From Verrucomicrobiia bacterium (GTDB lineage Bacteria; Verrucomicrobiota; Verrucomicrobiia; Limisphaerales; JAUIHU01), in assembly GCA_030432175.1 (NCBI GenBank), contig JAUIHU010000231.1, forward strand, positions 1 through 7,045: 7,045 nt of DNA. Direction: 5' to 3'. Of this stretch, positions 6,006-7,045 are shown in pieces. The notes under the pieces are model-generated. The model had not been told where the DNA came from. It searched no databases and worked only from the letters and a program-made list of their open reading frames with translations. The position numbers were made by a program, and so were the translations under genes. Position 1 is the stretch's first letter; every line of letters begins with the position of its first letter.

Positions 6006-6878
6006 TTATTCAACGCCTTGAGTGGAAGCGGACTTATGGGAATCTGGCAGTTGAAAATCATGAGACTCAATCCAGCTTTTTTCACGAGTTGACTTGAGGA
6101 GCATACGAAAATCCAATTGAGTTTCCACGCTTTGCTCGGCCCAGATGCCTGGAGCTAATCGAGTGCGTTCCAAATCCACCTTCAACTTTCTTGCTTTCCC
6201 TAAAATCCCTTTCCAGATTTCTACTTCGTCCATGAGTCGAATTTGTAACTTAGCGATTTCAAATTCCTCACAATCCACAAAAACTCTGCCTTTCAACTTG
6301 GACAGAAACTTATCCCGCATGGAACTACCCGAATAACCAGACTTAGGTTCAAAATCCAACTGAAACACAGGTCTTCCCTGCCACTCACGCTTTCCAATCA
6401 GATCAATATCAAACCGTTCCAGCATTTTCTGCGCATCCCACTTTTCATCCTCTTTTTCAGAATCACCCTCTTCTTCTGATACAAATCGAGACATTCGTTT
6501 GCGGGTATCTTTTTTGTCAGACTCGGTAGCCGTTTTCCCATTAACCTGGATCAGGTCCGCCTGGTATTCGCCTTCTTCGGTTCCAATGAGAAATTTTTCA
6601 ATCCGAACCTCGACTTTTGCTCCATCAGAATCATAGCTTTCGGTCTTGATTGTTTGAAAAAATTTTAATCCGTCCGGTCGCGGTTCACTCATGGTTTTCA
6701 GCGTTTTCTCCAAAATATCCGCGACTTCCGGTTCCTCACCCCAGGCAGAGTCAACGATAATCAGAGATGTGCACGCCAGAACCACAGAGATGTGTGCTCT
6801 AAAAAGTATCATTATTCCACTTAACAGATGCGACAGGTGATTTTTCATAGCTTTCAGGATTAAAATCTGGCTTTCCAT
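6006..6878 (-). CDS. Exported LolA-like (outer-membrane lipoprotein-sorting-like) protein
   Basis: The 290-residue product has an N-terminal export signal with hydrophobic core ISVVLACTSLIIV (30-42) and likely cleavage near Ala45-Gly47. The mature part is rich in alternating beta segments: GLKFFQTIKTESYDSDG (70-86), a lysine/glutamate-rich stretch (about 119-148), then FDIDLIGKREWQGRPVFQLD followed by GRVFVD and IWAEQSVETQ. The order 'tyd..Gk', charged 'Ke..r', 'G.e...GRpv..l...Pk.gy', 'l.Grv.vD' matches exported proteins from several phyla predicted to share the LolA/LolB half-barrel fold. Such proteins may bind lipid or lipoprotein in the periplasm; this is inferred by pattern, not shown. 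The start at 6878 has GGAAG six bases upstream; Met11 (6848) would give a more standard signal peptide and is a real alternative. VLAC at 33-36 looks like a lipobox but is followed by more hydrophobic residues, so signal peptidase I processing is favoured. Confidence 0.72.
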   Translation of the reverse strand: MESQILILKAMKNHLSHLLSGIMILFRAHISVVLACTSLIIVDSAWGEEPEVADILEKTLKTMSEPRPDGLKFFQTIKTESYDSDGAKVEVRIEKFLIGTEEGEYQADLIQVNGKTATESDKKDTRKRMSRFVSEEEGDSEKEDEKWDAQKMLERFDIDLIGKREWQGRPVFQLDFEPKSGYSGSSMRDKFLSKLKGRVFVDCEEFEIAKLQIRLMDEVEIWKGILGKARKLKVDLERTRLAPGIWAEQSVETQLDFRMLLKSTREKSWIESHDFQLPDSHKSASTQGVE

Positions 6879-6960
6879 TGGAATCTTCCATGAGGTAATT
6901 TATTCAGAAACAATTCCCGGGCTCAGCGCTCAATTTATTAATAACCGGATCTCAAATAAT
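6879..6960. other. Divergent intergenic region with a 10-bp AT palindrome
   Basis: These 82 bp separate the leftward LolA-like gene from the putative rightward gene. They contain the perfect palindrome TTATTAATAA at 6935-6944, with TATTAA usable as a -10-like element on either strand. TTGGAA (6878-6883) and TATTCA (6901-6906), 17 bp apart, are a poor rightward pair. No promoter can be fixed, but a bidirectional promoter region is expected here. Confidence 0.35.
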
Positions 6961-7045
6961 ATGTCCTCAGATCACTCCAAAGTCAGTAACGAATCCCAGC
7001 CAATGACATTTCTTGATGACTGGGAGGATACGCTCAAAGACAAAT
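6961..7045 (+). CDS. Putative start of a rightward gene, N-terminal 28 codons only (3' truncated)
   Basis: An ATG at 6961 opens a frame that runs to the window end without a stop. It encodes a hydrophilic N-terminus beginning MSSDHSKVSNESQP and then MTFLDDWEDTLKDK. The coding appearance (acidic, amphipathic second half) and the divergent position favour a real gene. There is no clear Shine-Dalgarno before 6961, and the second Met (7003) is an alternative start. The leftward reading of the same stretch is also open for about 25 codons from the window edge in one frame, so a leftward gene end cannot be fully excluded. There is no signal peptide and no recognisable domain. Confidence 0.42.
   Translation, partial: MSSDHSKVSNESQPMTFLDDWEDTLKDK

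Noticed and set aside
6771..6782. Lipobox-like VLAC in the LolA-like protein (residues 33-36)
   Set aside because: The cysteine is followed by more hydrophobic residues (TSLIIV), so it lies within the signal core rather than at its end.

Overview
The window shows a compact Gram-negative bacterial segment of moderate GC content. It has several Sec-exported proteins and a large periplasmic or extracellular multiheme cytochrome that joins a PA14-like domain to repeated cytochrome c modules. From general family knowledge, that architecture is most familiar in the PVC superphylum (Verrucomicrobiota, Planctomycetota and relatives). The assignment is tentative: there is no rRNA or ribosomal protein gene here to anchor it.

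Layout. On the + strand, 1-388 is the 3' end of an alkaline-phosphatase-superfamily (AlkP-like) hydrolase. Next is a secreted pentaheme c-type cytochrome with an N-terminal PA14-like domain (521-2647), closed by a clear rho-independent terminator (2677-2714). A small secreted protein of unassigned function follows (2814-3341). The rest of the recognisable genes are on the - strand and converge on it. In transcription order they are a LolA-like exported protein (6878-6006), a histidine phosphatase (5960-5319), PrmA, the ribosomal protein L11 methyltransferase (5322-4393), and a stand-alone response regulator with a C-terminal HPt domain (4256-3429). At the right edge, 6961-7045 probably holds the first 28 codons of a rightward gene, divergent from the LolA-like gene.

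How the genes relate. The histidine phosphatase and prmA share an ATGA overlap, so they are very likely co-transcribed and translationally coupled. The LolA-like gene lies 45 bp upstream and could head the same operon. The REC-HPt gene follows prmA after a 136-bp gap and may have its own promoter. The cytochrome is probably monocistronic. No oxidase, dehydrogenase or cytochrome-maturation gene is visible beside it, so its redox partners are unknown.

There is no gene-free stretch over 300 bases; the largest gap is 2648-2813. I saw no tRNA, rRNA, CRISPR array, insertion sequence or clear mobile element. I do not see a complete new system here. The features most worth following are the cytochrome (odd third heme domain, acidic-aromatic tail) and the REC-HPt protein, whose HPt motif lacks its usual lysine.
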